Under the pieces are notes generated by a model. That model saw only the letters and a program-made list of their open reading frames with translations. It was not told the origin of the DNA and ran no database searches. 64,000 nt of DNA, taken from JAEUKA01 sp044228505 (GTDB lineage Bacteria > Myxococcota_A > Polyangia > Palsa-1104 > JAEUJZ01). This document shows positions 43,655-53,116 of the stretch, one piece after another; within the stretch, counting starts at the first letter, position 1, and each line of letters starts with the position of its first letter. The translations under genes were made by a program, and so were the position numbers. The stretch is taken from the NCBI GenBank assembly GCA_044228505.1, contig JBGAUT010000008.1, positions 1-64,000 of the forward strand, given 5' to 3'.

Positions 43655-45403
43655 ATGGAACCGGTCGATAGCGACGACCTGCCGGTCTCGCCCGTACGCG
43701 CTGCACTGCCTCGGCTTCTTTCGTTTGCGAAAGACGGCAGTCGTCTGCTCCGTTGTCTGGGAGCAGTCGGCCCGCTGCAAGCCTTGCTCATTTCGCGGCT
43801 CGTCGAGAGCTTGCCCGCCAAGTCTTTGCCTTTGGTCGCGGTGGTAGCCGACGAACATTCCGCTCGAGCACTTCGCAAGGACTTGCAGTTTTTTCTGCAT
43901 CGCGGTCAATCGAGCGACGATCCGGCAGCATCGGACCCGGTGATCGGGCTGCCGGCGCTCGATGTAACGCCGTGGGACGATGCCTCACCGGAGCGTGCCG
44001 CCGTCCTATCGCGGATGTCGACGCTGTTTCGACTGTCTCAAGGCAGTTTGCTGTCCGCCCAAGTCGTTGTCGCGTCGGTGGAAGCGCTGGCCCGCAAGGT
44101 TGTGCCAAAGGAGTCGTTTGCGGATCTCGTCGACATCATCGCTGCGGAAGAAGAGCTTGATCGCGATCAGACCATCAAGCGCCTGGCTCAAGGCGGTTAC
44201 ACCCGTGCGCCCGTCTGTGAAGATCCGGGAACATACGCCGTACGAGGCGGTGTGCTCGATGTGTTCGTACCGCTCTATCGGTTCCCGGTCCGGATCGAGT
44301 TCTACGGTGATCTCGTCGAGACGTTGCGGTTTTACGATCCGACCTCGCAACGCACCCTGCGCAAAACCGACGAGATTTACATCCACCCGGTGCGAGAGAC
44401 GATCCTCACCAAAGGGCACAGGCTGCGCGAACGCCTGCTGGAGGTTGGCGATCTAGCGGTGCATCCGTCGTCACGAACCCGGCAGGTGCTCGAGCAAGTC
44501 GAATCGGGCGCGGACTTCTTCGGCGTCGAGTCGCTGATTCCGGCCTTTCATTCTCGGATGGCCTCGATTCGGGACTATCTGCCGGAGCAGACCACCTTCG
44601 TCGTCGTCGAATCACATCGACTCTATGACTCGCTCTCGGATCTTCACCGCGACGGGGACGCCGCCCATCAAAAACGGCTGGCTGAGCACAAGCTAACGTT
44701 CCCACCCTCCGAATTTTTTCTAGATGCTGCCGAGCTAAAGTCGCTGCTCCGCGGTGGCGATGCCAAGTCGAGCCTGTGCGTCGAGCTGGATCCCCTGGTA
44801 ATTGCTGGTGAGGACTCAGGCGTCCCGACGGTGAAGCTGTGTGGCGAAGATCATCGACTACTGGCCGCCGAGCTCCAGCGCGGTCAGAAGGAAAAACACG
44901 AGCACATCTTAAAACCGCTGGTCAGCGTGCTTCGCAAGCATCAGGACGACGGCGTGCGCTCGGTGATCGTCGCTGGCAGCTTGCAGGGTGCGGAACGGCT
45001 GGAAGCGCTGCTTCGTGGCTATGGACTTAAACCGGTGTTGCATCGACCCGGTCTGTCATCGCTCGCCGTGGAACAAAAGAGTGGCGAGACGCTGCATCGC
45101 TTCGCTCGACAGCGATCCAACGCTGCTCGGACGACTGGAAATCCGGGTTGGACCGCTTTTGCGCGGCATCGATCTGCCACTCGATCGAGTGTCGATTTTT
45201 TCGGAAGCCGAGATTTTTGGCGAAAAAGCGATTCGCAAGGCGACCAAGACCTCAAAGAAACCGTCGCTAGGCGATCTCAAGAACCTGGAGGTCGGTGGCT
45301 ACGTCGTGCATCCGCTGCATGGCGTCGGACGTTATCGCGGGCTCACCAAGCTACCGGTGCGCTCGGGCGGCGTCGCGATCGACTTTATGCACATCGAATA
45401 TGA
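43655..45403 (+). CDS. mfd: Transcription-repair coupling factor Mfd, N-terminal part before apparent frameshift
   Basis: The frame starts at ATG 43655 and encodes the UvrB-like N-terminal domains of Mfd: PLPLVAVVADEHSARALRKDLQFF-like text, DVTPWDD, GGVLDVFVPLYRFPVRIEFYGDLVETLRFYDPTSQRT. It matches Mfd to about position 45100 (…KPVLHRPGLSSLAVEQ). Beyond about 45130 this frame yields Arg/Ser-rich text unlike Mfd and stops at 45403. The homology continues in the +1-shifted frame (see next entry). The intact protein would be about 1,216 residues, the family's usual size. It is therefore one gene interrupted by a frameshift, a sequencing error, or a programmed shift. Confidence 0.85.
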   Translation: MEPVDSDDLPVSPVRAALPRLLSFAKDGSRLLRCLGAVGPLQALLISRLVESLPAKSLPLVAVVADEHSARALRKDLQFFLHRGQSSDDPAASDPVIGLPALDVTPWDDASPERAAVLSRMSTLFRLSQGSLLSAQVVVASVEALARKVVPKESFADLVDIIAAEEELDRDQTIKRLAQGGYTRAPVCEDPGTYAVRGGVLDVFVPLYRFPVRIEFYGDLVETLRFYDPTSQRTLRKTDEIYIHPVRETILTKGHRLRERLLEVGDLAVHPSSRTRQVLEQVESGADFFGVESLIPAFHSRMASIRDYLPEQTTFVVVESHRLYDSLSDLHRDGDAAHQKRLAEHKLTFPPSEFFLDAAELKSLLRGGDAKSSLCVELDPLVIAGEDSGVPTVKLCGEDHRLLAAELQRGQKEKHEHILKPLVSVLRKHQDDGVRSVIVAGSLQGAERLEALLRGYGLKPVLHRPGLSSLAVEQKSGETLHRFARQRSNAARTTGNPGWTAFARHRSATRSSVDFFGSRDFWRKSDSQGDQDLKETVARRSQEPGGRWLRRASAAWRRTLSRAHQATGALGRRRDRLYAHRI

Positions 45404-47306
45404 CGGTGGGCAGCTCTACCTGCCGGTGTGGCGACTGAGCGAGGTGCAGCGCTACGTCGGGGCCGAGGGCATGACGCCGAAGCTCGACCGCATGGGCGGC
45501 GAGACGTGGCAAAAAACACGTAGCAAAGTCGTCCGCGAGATCCAGCAAGTCGCCGAGGAGTTGCTGAAAATCTACGCTCAACGGCAGGCGCTGCCCGGTC
45601 ATGCGTTTGTGCTCGATAGCGATGCGGAGCAGCTCTTTTCGGAGTTCGAAGCGACCTTCCCGTTCGAGGAAACTCCGGACCAAGAGCGGGCCATTGGCGA
45701 TGTGCTTGGTGATATGGAACAGGGCCGACCGATGGATCGCTTGGTCTGCGGCGATGTCGGATACGGAAAGACCGAAGTGGCCATGCGTGCGGCGGTGAAA
45801 GCGGTGCTCGCTGGAAAACAGGTCGCGGTGCTCGCGCCAACCACAGTGCTCGTCGAGCAGCATGCGGCGACATTTGCCAGCCGGATGCAGACCCTGCCCG
45901 TCACAGTAGCGTCGCTATCGCGGTTCCGATCACGCAGCGAGCAGCTCAAGGAACTTAAGGATCTCAGCGAGGGCAAGCTCGATATTGTCGTCGGCACTCA
46001 TCGGTTGCTATCGACGGACGTTCGCTTCCGCGACCTGGGATTGGTGATCGTCGACGAAGAACAGCGCTTCGGTGTCAAGCACAAGGAGAGGCTGCGGCAG
46101 TTTCGCTCTCAGGTGGACACGCTCACTCTGACGGCAACACCGATTCCGCGCACACTGCACATGGCGCTGTCGGGCATTCGTGAAATTTCGATCATCTCGA
46201 CGGCACCGGCCGATCGACTGGCGATTCGCACGATCGTAGCGCGTGAATCGGACGATCTCATCCGCGATGGCATCCAGCGCGAGCTCAAACGCGGTGGGCA
46301 GGTCTTCTTCGTCCACAACCGGGTCGAAACCATTGGCAAGTGGGCCCGTCGTCTCCAAGAGCTGTGCCCCGGATTGCGAGTCCGCGTCGGTCACGGCCAA
46401 ATGGAAGCCGAGGAATTAGAACAAGTGATGCTCGATTTCGTCGAGGGTCGCGCCGATGTGCTGCTGTGTACCACCATCATCGAAAGCGGCCTCGATATTC
46501 CCCGCGCCAACACCATGTTCGTCGATAGGGCCGATACCTTTGGCCTGTCGCAGCTTTATCAGCTTCGCGGTCGGATCGGTCGCTCGACGCAGCGTGCCTT
46601 TTGTTACCTACTCATTCCGCCCGAAGCCAACATGACCGCTGATGCCAAGCAGCGACTGCACGTCCTTCAGCGATTTTCGGATCTGGGATCGGGATTTTCC
46701 ATCGCCAGCCACGACCTAGAGATTCGCGGCGCGGGCGATCTCCTCGGGACGCGACAGTCGGGCACCATCGCGGCGGTGGGCTTCGAGATGTATACCCGCA
46801 TGCTCGAAGAAGCCGTCGCTGAGCTGCGTGGTCAACCGCTCGAACGACCGCTCGATCCGGATCTGACCTGTGACCTGCTCGCCTATATTCCCGAGGAATT
46901 TTTGCCAGATACCGGCCAGCGGCTCGATTTCTATCGCAAGCTCGGGCTCGCCGAGGATGAAGAGCAAGTGGCCGACGTACTCACCGAACTCTCCGACCGA
47001 TACGGCAGCCTCCCCGACGAGGTCAGGTGTCTCGGCGACCTCATGGTGGTCAAAGCGCTGGCCCGGAAGCTGCGCTGCGCGTCTCTGGAGCTGACCGAGT
47101 CACGGCTCGGATTGAGTCTTCGCGATGACACACCGCTCGACGCACTCAAGGTTGCCAAGCTCGTCAGCAAGCCCAAGTCCGCTTGGCGTCTCACGCCGGA
47201 TCAGAGGCTCCAGCGCTCATGGGTGGGAGATAAGGAACGCGCCGATCGGCTCCAGCTTGCCCGAGGGCTACTTACCGACCTGCTTACGACTGCTGCGACG
47301 GGATAA
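44988..47306 (+). CDS. mfd: Transcription-repair coupling factor Mfd, C-terminal part after apparent frameshift
   Basis: This frame is open from 44988 but only resembles Mfd from about 45105 (SLDSDPTLLGRLEIRVGPLLRG). It carries the RNA polymerase-interacting domain (GGYVVHPLHGVGRYRGL), the translocase with Walker A GDVGYGKTEVAMRAA, DEEQRFGVKHKERL, and TATPIPRTL. Then come HNRVETI, TTIIESGLDIPRANTMFVDRADTFGLSQLYQLRGRIGRS and the TRCF C-terminal domain. Mfd removes stalled RNA polymerase and recruits UvrA. All essential helicase motifs are intact. The last 23 bases overlap the convergent POT transporter gene. Confidence 0.88.
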   Translation: MRNGWKRCFVAMDLNRCCIDPVCHRSPWNKRVARRCIASLDSDPTLLGRLEIRVGPLLRGIDLPLDRVSIFSEAEIFGEKAIRKATKTSKKPSLGDLKNLEVGGYVVHPLHGVGRYRGLTKLPVRSGGVAIDFMHIEYDGGQLYLPVWRLSEVQRYVGAEGMTPKLDRMGGETWQKTRSKVVREIQQVAEELLKIYAQRQALPGHAFVLDSDAEQLFSEFEATFPFEETPDQERAIGDVLGDMEQGRPMDRLVCGDVGYGKTEVAMRAAVKAVLAGKQVAVLAPTTVLVEQHAATFASRMQTLPVTVASLSRFRSRSEQLKELKDLSEGKLDIVVGTHRLLSTDVRFRDLGLVIVDEEQRFGVKHKERLRQFRSQVDTLTLTATPIPRTLHMALSGIREISIISTAPADRLAIRTIVARESDDLIRDGIQRELKRGGQVFFVHNRVETIGKWARRLQELCPGLRVRVGHGQMEAEELEQVMLDFVEGRADVLLCTTIIESGLDIPRANTMFVDRADTFGLSQLYQLRGRIGRSTQRAFCYLLIPPEANMTADAKQRLHVLQRFSDLGSGFSIASHDLEIRGAGDLLGTRQSGTIAAVGFEMYTRMLEEAVAELRGQPLERPLDPDLTCDLLAYIPEEFLPDTGQRLDFYRKLGLAEDEEQVADVLTELSDRYGSLPDEVRCLGDLMVVKALARKLRCASLELTESRLGLSLRDDTPLDALKVAKLVSKPKSAWRLTPDQRLQRSWVGDKERADRLQLARGLLTDLLTTAATG

Positions 47307-48645
47307 CTCTCTTCAACCATCTCATTTGCGACAGCATCAGCACTGCCGAAGACAGAAGTCCCACCGAAATCACCGCGAAATACTGCGCGTGCGACCAGCG
47401 TGCCCAATACCGCCCAAGCAGACTCACCAGCAGGTTGCCGCTGGCGGTCGACAAGAGCCACACCCCAATCATCACGCCGACCCAGCGCGGTGGTGCCAGC
47501 TTGCTGACGATCGACAGACCCACCGGTGACAGCATCAGCTCTCCGAGAGTAAACACGAAGTAGTATCCAACCAGCCACAGCATACTCGCCCGCCCCACCC
47601 CGCTCTTGGCTGCGCACAAGCTCATCAGCCCAAAGGCCGTCGCCGCCAGCACCAGGCCCACCACAATTTTTACCGCGCTGTGAACACCTCGGCCGCGGTT
47701 GACTCGCTCCAGCACTGCAGTCAGCGGCACCGTCAGCAGGATGATGAACCAGCTACCCAGGCTCGCGAACTGTTCCGGCGCAAACTCGCTCGAACCGCCC
47801 AGCAGCGACAGCGAACGATCGGTGTTGTCTCGTGCCCACAGCGCCAGCGAGGTTCCTGATTGCATGATCGCCGTCCAAAACGGCAGCGCACAGGCACTGA
47901 TCAAAAGCAGCGCGGCGACCCGTCGAGGTGCGGAGGTCGTGTGCTCCGGGGCCCCAGCGACCACGGCATGGGCATGATCGCGAGGCTTGTAGCGACGCGC
48001 AAAGCGAAGCAGGACCACCACGGCCAAAATGAGTCCAGCCCCTGCCGCCGAAAACGCAACCCGCCAACCAAAGTGCATGCGCAGAAATCCGCCAATCAGC
48101 GGAGAGATCGCTCCGCCGACGTTGACTGCGAAGTAAAAGTACGAAAAGGCCCCGTCTCGTCTCGGATCGCCCGGCGCATACAGGCTCCCCACCAGCGTCG
48201 CAATATTGGGCTTAAACAGCCCGTTGCCGAGAACGAGCAACCCGAACCACAGCAGCATCGTCTCCCGCGACGCCAGCGCAAACCCAAAGTAGCCGATGGA
48301 CAGAAGCGCAGCTCCGATCGCAACCCACACCGGACGGCTCAGGCCGCGCTCCGCGATGTATCCGCCGAGCAGCGGCGAAAAGTACACCGCAGTGATGTAG
48401 TAGCCAAACCACTTCACCGACTCCTCTTCCGATAAGTGCAGGCGCTCGTTCATGTACAGCACGAGCAGCGACATCATCAGAAAGAAACCAAACCGCTCCC
48501 AGAGTTCGACGAACGCCAGCGTCCAAAAATCGCGAGGATGACCGAGCAAACCCGGACGCTCACTGATAGATGGCAACCCGACCGGCGTTAAGTGGGTGGC
48601 TTCGCTGGGTAAGCGCTGGGTTTTTGCGGCAGAACCATTATCCAT
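47284..48645 (-). CDS. Proton-dependent oligopeptide transporter (POT/PTR2) family protein
   Basis: 453 residues with 12-14 predicted helices. The PTR2 signatures are ELWERFGFFLMMSLLVLYM (the ExxER proton-coupling motif) and GNGLFKPNIATLVGSLYAPGDPRRDGAFSYFYFAVNVGGAISPLIGG. Such symporters import di- and tripeptides with protons. A 43-residue N-terminal tail precedes the first helix. The 3' end overlaps mfd. Substrate specificity is not determined. Confidence 0.9.
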   Translation of the reverse strand: MDNGSAAKTQRLPSEATHLTPVGLPSISERPGLLGHPRDFWTLAFVELWERFGFFLMMSLLVLYMNERLHLSEEESVKWFGYYITAVYFSPLLGGYIAERGLSRPVWVAIGAALLSIGYFGFALASRETMLLWFGLLVLGNGLFKPNIATLVGSLYAPGDPRRDGAFSYFYFAVNVGGAISPLIGGFLRMHFGWRVAFSAAGAGLILAVVVLLRFARRYKPRDHAHAVVAGAPEHTTSAPRRVAALLLISACALPFWTAIMQSGTSLALWARDNTDRSLSLLGGSSEFAPEQFASLGSWFIILLTVPLTAVLERVNRGRGVHSAVKIVVGLVLAATAFGLMSLCAAKSGVGRASMLWLVGYYFVFTLGELMLSPVGLSIVSKLAPPRWVGVMIGVWLLSTASGNLLVSLLGRYWARWSHAQYFAVISVGLLSSAVLMLSQMRWLKRVIPSQQS

Positions 48646-48840
48646 TCTTTACACTCCAGGTTGCTAGCACCGACGAGAGAAAGGTGGCCATCGGGCAGCC
48701 GACCGCACAATAACGCTCACTACCAGACGCGTGCAAAGTTTCCCTCGCGATTTTTCTTTCGCCGTCGAGCCCACGCCAAGCTTTCTTGACCCGGTGAGGA
48801 TTCACTGCTACTCCCGCTGGCAACTGTGGAGCTCTCGCTG

Positions 48841-49818
48841 ATGCTGCCTTCTTCGTTCGTGCGCCTCGCCCCTCGCTTGGTTTTGTGGGGAGCGGTGACG
48901 CTGGCCCTCGGTCAACATGGCTGTGACGAGCCAGGGCCGGCATTGCCTGACCTCAGCGACATGTCCAAGCCACCCGCCGACATGCGCCAGACCTGCGATG
49001 GATCTGTGAACACCCCGGTGGACCTGGGCAGCAGCGGCACCGGTCGCACCATCAAGCCCGGCGACATCGGCAGCCCATGTACGAAAGACGGTGACTGTCT
49101 TCAAGGTAGCGGGCAGCGGGTGTGTTTCAAGGCGAACTTGCTAAACAATGCCAAGGGCGCGGCCACCCCCGGTGGTTACTGCTCAGCGTTGTGCGGTGGA
49201 GACACCGACTGCGGTACCGACAACTACTGCCTGAGTTTTCCGCCCTCCGCTGGGGCCTACTGCGTCGCAGGATGCAAAGACGCCGTCACCTGCCGCAAGA
49301 CCGACTACCTGTGCATGTTTCTCGACACGGTCAGCGCCTGCCTGCCCCGTTTCCCGAGCATGACCTGCAACCCGACCGACCCGACGACCTGCAAAACGGT
49401 GTTGTCCAGCCCTGCGGGCCTCGATGGTGGCTGTGTTCGCCAGGCTTACGAGGACGACCGCTCGGGCATCTGCTATCCGACCTGCAAGCTGGGTGCAACC
49501 TGCCCGCAGGACAGTAGCGGAGCGACTCTAAGCTGTCGCTACTTGAGCAGCTTCCCGACGGGAGATCGCTACGCCGGAAACCTATGCTTGCCGATTCCGA
49601 GCGTAACCCCCAAACCCGAAGGCTCTGCCTGTCTGTTTGCCGATGAATGCCAGGACGGCCTGCAGTGCGATCGACCCTACGTCACCGATAGCAAAGCCAC
49701 CCAGCGGTGCCGCAAACTCTGCGACCTCGGGGCCAGTCAATCCAACTGCCCGACTGGGCAAGCGTGCTCCAACGTCTTTGGCACCTGCTCGGGTGCTGGA
49801 CTGTGCCGTCCGCTGTAG
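48841..49818 (+). CDS. Cysteine-rich lipoprotein of unknown function
   Basis: ATG 48841 (GGAG ten bases upstream) is preferred to GTG 48826. The signal region ends in GQHGC, a weak lipobox. Linkers such as PALPDLSDMSKPPADM are of the D/L/M/P-rich type. About 25 cysteines are spread through segments of the form C-x(3-4)-DC-x(3-4)-G/C, as in CTKDGDC, CGGDTDC, CKDAVTCRKTDYLC and CPTGQAC, so many disulfides are likely. Members of this broad group are frequent in Myxococcota but have no known function. It is followed six bases later by the unknown gene at 49825. Confidence 0.75.
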   Translation: MLPSSFVRLAPRLVLWGAVTLALGQHGCDEPGPALPDLSDMSKPPADMRQTCDGSVNTPVDLGSSGTGRTIKPGDIGSPCTKDGDCLQGSGQRVCFKANLLNNAKGAATPGGYCSALCGGDTDCGTDNYCLSFPPSAGAYCVAGCKDAVTCRKTDYLCMFLDTVSACLPRFPSMTCNPTDPTTCKTVLSSPAGLDGGCVRQAYEDDRSGICYPTCKLGATCPQDSSGATLSCRYLSSFPTGDRYAGNLCLPIPSVTPKPEGSACLFADECQDGLQCDRPYVTDSKATQRCRKLCDLGASQSNCPTGQACSNVFGTCSGAGLCRPL

Positions 49819-49824
49819 TGCGAC

Positions 49825-50448
49825 ATGCTGTGGTCGGTCTTTGATGAGCTAGTTCAGTCGACGACCAGCGATGCCGCCTTGCTCGTCGAGGCACGGCGTA
49901 CCTTTTCGATGCTGACCGGCCAGGTTGAACCCGACCACGAGCTGTACTCCGAGCGCAGCGATGCCTTTGTTGAGTGGTTTTTGTTCGAACAGCGCGATCA
50001 CGAAGGCCTGACCCGCGTTGAACGACAACTGCGAGAGAGGCCACCCTTCGATCCCAAGCGTCCACATCTGTTGGCGCTGCGCTCGTCTCATCGCAGCCTG
50101 TTCCAGGTCGTACGCTTTTTGCCACAAGGACTGCTTCTCGATGACCTGATCGGTGGTGGTCGATTTTCCGTCGACGAACGAAGGCGTTTGCCTGGCGTCA
50201 CCACCGATGATCTGTTCGAGGCGCGCTTGATTCCCGACCCGGATCGCAAGCCATCGCTGTGTTTTGGTCGAGCGCTGCTGTTTCATCCCCGAGAGGCAGC
50301 CGATGCCGTCCGTGAGCAGGTTCGCTTTGCGCGACAAAAATCAGAGCCACGGACCGAGCTGCTGTCCCGCCTACTCCGCTTGCGCCTCCGCTGCTTCGCC
50401 TATCGGCACGTATCGGCGGCCCGGATTTATGCACAAAGCGCCGGCTGA
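49825..50448 (+). CDS. Protein of unknown function in operon with Cys-rich lipoprotein
   Basis: I do not recognise the family. It has 207 residues, no signal peptide and no membrane segment. The middle contains LFQVVRFLPQGLLLDDLIGGGRFSVDERRRLPGVTTDDLFEARLIPDPDRKPSLCFG, and it ends with an Arg-rich helix. The text is rich in Arg, Glu and Leu, with even amphipathic helices, and looks cytoplasmic. Spacing of six bases from the preceding stop indicates co-transcription; a cyclophilin gene follows 60 bases later. Confidence 0.7.
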   Translation: MLWSVFDELVQSTTSDAALLVEARRTFSMLTGQVEPDHELYSERSDAFVEWFLFEQRDHEGLTRVERQLRERPPFDPKRPHLLALRSSHRSLFQVVRFLPQGLLLDDLIGGGRFSVDERRRLPGVTTDDLFEARLIPDPDRKPSLCFGRALLFHPREAADAVREQVRFARQKSEPRTELLSRLLRLRLRCFAYRHVSAARIYAQSAG

Positions 50449-50508
50449 CGGACACGGTGCCTGATTCGTCAAAACGACATCCCTTTTCCATTCCGAGGAG
50501 AACACGCC

Positions 50509-51255
50509 ATGAAGATCGCAGACCTTATCGCACCGCTTGCTCTTACCCTGCTTGGGCTCAACGGCTCGGCCTACGGAGCCGCGCCAGATCCCGTAGCTGG
50601 CAAGTTCGGGCTCGAGGAGGCCACCAAGGGCCTCACTGGCAAAGGCACGCTGACCGCGACCATCGAAACCTCGCTGGGTACTTTTCACTGCGAGCTGTTC
50701 GAACAGAACGCGCCGCTTACCGTTGCTAACTTTGTCGGCCTGGCTCGTGGTCTGCGCCCGTTCCTAAACCCCACCACCGGTGTCTGGGAAAAGCGCGCCT
50801 TCTATGACGGGCTGACTTTCCACCGCGTCATTCCGACCTTCATGATCCAGGGCGGCGACATCAAGGGCAACGGCACCGGAGAACCCGGCTACACCATCCA
50901 GGATGAAAAGAACGCACCGAACAAATTCGATCGAGGCGGCGTGATGGCGATGGCGAACCGGGGCCCCAACACCGCTGGTTCGCAGTTCTTCATCACCGAG
51001 CAGCCGCAGCCTCCGCTCGATGACGGCGGTGCCGCAGGCGGTCACTATCAGATTTTCGGTCACTGCCCAGAGGTCGCGCTCGTCACCAAGATTGCGGGCG
51101 TGCCCCGGACCCAGATGGATCGCCCGATGACCGATGTGAAGATCGTCAAAGTCACCATCGAGCGTGTCTCGAAAGAGGCTCTCACCCAGACCCCGAAGAC
51201 CGCTGGCAAACCCGCCACCAAGCCCGCTGCACCCGCCAAGCCCGCCGCCAAGTAA
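50509..51255 (+). CDS. Cyclophilin-type peptidyl-prolyl cis-trans isomerase, exported
   Basis: A signal peptide (LIAPLALTLLGLNGSAYGA) follows GAGGAG with an eight-base spacer. The cyclophilin domain contains TSLGTFHCELFEQNAPLTVANFVGLA, YDGLTFHRVIPTFMIQGGDIKGNGTG and MANRGPNTAGSQFFITEQPQP, then YQIFGHCPEVALVTKIAG. The catalytic Arg (HRVI) and Phe/Met (FMIQGG) are kept. A Thr/Pro/Ala/Lys-rich tail ends the protein. It is the second exported prolyl isomerase in the window. Role in periplasmic folding is inferred. Confidence 0.92.
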   Translation: MKIADLIAPLALTLLGLNGSAYGAAPDPVAGKFGLEEATKGLTGKGTLTATIETSLGTFHCELFEQNAPLTVANFVGLARGLRPFLNPTTGVWEKRAFYDGLTFHRVIPTFMIQGGDIKGNGTGEPGYTIQDEKNAPNKFDRGGVMAMANRGPNTAGSQFFITEQPQPPLDDGGAAGGHYQIFGHCPEVALVTKIAGVPRTQMDRPMTDVKIVKVTIERVSKEALTQTPKTAGKPATKPAAPAKPAAK

Positions 51256-51258
51256 TCT

Positions 51259-51275
51259 CCGACCACCTCGGTCGG
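51259..51275 (+). terminator. Hairpin after the cyclophilin gene
   Basis: CCGACC (51259-51264) pairs with GGTCGG (51270-51275) across a five-base loop, four bases after the stop. There is no T run, so it may be a stabilising hairpin or a weak terminator. Confidence 0.35.
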
Positions 51276-51328
51276 CCACCTGGAAGTGACTGCTGGCTCC
51301 GCCGCACGTTACCCTGGAGGCTGTACCC

Positions 51329-52324
51329 ATGCAGGTTCAGCCCCCCTCTGAGCTACCGGCCTTCCGTGCCCGGCGAACTCGCTTTGCCATCGCCGTTGCC
51401 ATCGTTGTCCTTCTAGGGCTGTTTGCAATCGTCGGCTTCCTGCGTGGCCGTGAGCAATTCTCTCGAGCGACGCACTCGATCACCACGCAACGGTCGCTTT
51501 CCAAACCATCGACTTTTGCGCTCGAGCACGCTCGGACTGCCTCGCCTCAGGCCGACAGACGAAGCTTCGAGGCGGCACAAAGCGACTACAGCGACTCTGC
51601 ACCGCCCCCACCTCCACGCCCGCAAACCCCACAGGAGCGTCGTCGATCGGTGCGGGCCATGTTGAACCAACAGGGGGTCAGCCTGGATCAGGGCCTTACC
51701 GTCAGCCCATCCAGCCCCAGCGCGCCGATCGCTCCAACGAGTCCCAAGCCACTGTCACTGTCCGCAGAGGTGCTGGACCTAACTCCGATCCGTTCGTCGG
51801 GTGACATCTGGTTCGTGGGCATGCTCAAGAACACCGGTGACAGCCCGCTCGACCACCCACTCATTGCGATCTCACTGTGGAATCGGGGCCGGACGCAGCT
51901 CCTCGCGACGATCCGTCGCGCAACCGAGCGATCTGTACTCAGTCCCCATTCGAGCACACCATTTAAGGTGCTGGTCAGGAAGGCCTCGCCCTTTGCCGAA
52001 GCCAGTGCTTCTGTCGAGCTAACAGCGTGCCTCGATCACTGCGAGAGCGGCAAGTTGACGCTGCTTTCACATCGTATGACCGTGCTGCCGCCGCTCGTGA
52101 GGCTCGTCGGAACCATTCGCAACGACGAAGATGTCACCCAAGAGTTTGTGAAGGTGATCGCGCTCGCTCGCGACAGCCATGGTCGCCCGCTCGATCAAGC
52201 CTTCGCGTTCGTCAGCGGCACCAAGCTGGCACCGCGAGCGACCGGTACCTTTGAGACTTACTTTGTACTCAGTCGTAAACCCGCGAAGCTCGACTTCGAT
52301 CTCGAAGGATCGCTCCCCGACTAA
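51329..52324 (+). CDS. Single-TM protein with a duplicated beta domain, unknown function
   Basis: ATG 51329 has GGAGG nine bases upstream. Residues about 20-42 (AIAVAIVVLLGLFAIVGFL) are a transmembrane helix with Arg-rich flanks, so the bulk is extracytoplasmic. After a Pro/Ser/Gln-rich linker (PPPPPRPQTPQERRR) come two related segments: EVLDLTPIRSSGDIWFVGMLKNTGDSPLDHPLIAISLWNRGRTQLLATI, and VGTIRNDEDVTQEFVKVIALARDSHGRPLDQAFAFVSG. Both resemble FxLYD-type domains seen in bacterial surface proteins. Ligand unknown. Confidence 0.7.
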   Translation: MQVQPPSELPAFRARRTRFAIAVAIVVLLGLFAIVGFLRGREQFSRATHSITTQRSLSKPSTFALEHARTASPQADRRSFEAAQSDYSDSAPPPPPRPQTPQERRRSVRAMLNQQGVSLDQGLTVSPSSPSAPIAPTSPKPLSLSAEVLDLTPIRSSGDIWFVGMLKNTGDSPLDHPLIAISLWNRGRTQLLATIRRATERSVLSPHSSTPFKVLVRKASPFAEASASVELTACLDHCESGKLTLLSHRMTVLPPLVRLVGTIRNDEDVTQEFVKVIALARDSHGRPLDQAFAFVSGTKLAPRATGTFETYFVLSRKPAKLDFDLEGSLPD

Positions 52325-52352
52325 GTCACACGGTTGCACACCGACCGTCGGA

Positions 52353-52937
52353 CTAATTGATAAAGCGTCGTGGACCGCGTCGCGACACATACAGCGCAAG
52401 CAGGTCATCCCCGGAAGAATGAGCCCCTGTCGCATCGAGATCGTCGGGACGCAGCGGAACCTGCTCACCAGACTGCGCGGCCAAATCGTGATCATCGAGC
52501 ACCGTCAGCGAGTCGGCATCGCCATCATCGAACAGATCGTCATCCAAATCCGACTCGGAGTTTAGCGGCCCGGCTTGATGGTGCAAAAGTCGCCAATCGT
52601 CGGCTTCCCGAATGAAGATGTTGGTGGCAACCAACCGACCCTCTCGAAACGACTCTTCGCAGACCACCAGCGCCGTATCACCACAGAGCTGAACGCTCGC
52701 TTCCTCGGGGTAGATCGCCGGCAAATTTGACTGGTTGAGGATCGTCTCCCAGCTCGCCATGACCATGTCGCGACCCCGCAGTGGCTGCCAACCGGGATGA
52801 ATGCACGACACCTGCGCGCACTGCGACCACACCTGTTCCATCAGATCGGCGTCGCGGTCGCGAAGTGCCGCATAGAAAGCGCGATTCTGGGCGAGCACAC
52901 ACGCCTCATCCAGCGCGGCCTTCTGTATGTCCTTCAT
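52353..52937 (-). CDS. NTF2/SnoaL-like protein with acidic tail
   Basis: Residues about 10-130 resemble SnoaL/DUF4440-type cone folds: FYAALRDRDADLMEQVWS, then CIHPGWQPLRGRDMVMASWETIL, with the HPGW and GRD blocks typical of these proteins. The C-terminal 60 residues are strongly acidic (SDLDDDLFDDGDADS). ATG 52937 is chosen by family start. Such folds bind small molecules or assist other enzymes; the role here is unknown. It converges on the membrane protein at 51329 with a 28-base gap. Confidence 0.7.
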   Translation of the reverse strand: MKDIQKAALDEACVLAQNRAFYAALRDRDADLMEQVWSQCAQVSCIHPGWQPLRGRDMVMASWETILNQSNLPAIYPEEASVQLCGDTALVVCEESFREGRLVATNIFIREADDWRLLHHQAGPLNSESDLDDDLFDDGDADSLTVLDDHDLAAQSGEQVPLRPDDLDATGAHSSGDDLLALYVSRRGPRRFIN

Positions 52938-53116
52938 CTGCGTCACGCACAGCGGATACGACAATCTGCCGCCAAGTGCAATCTGGAAGCAGGTCGAATC
53001 GCCTCTGGGCTCGATCTCGCGACAAGCCCCGCAACCGACCCGCATTTACAGGCCAAAAAACGATCTCCAACTCCGCGAAAGGTGCTGCCGGTGCCCACAC
53101 TTGCCCAAGGATCGGC

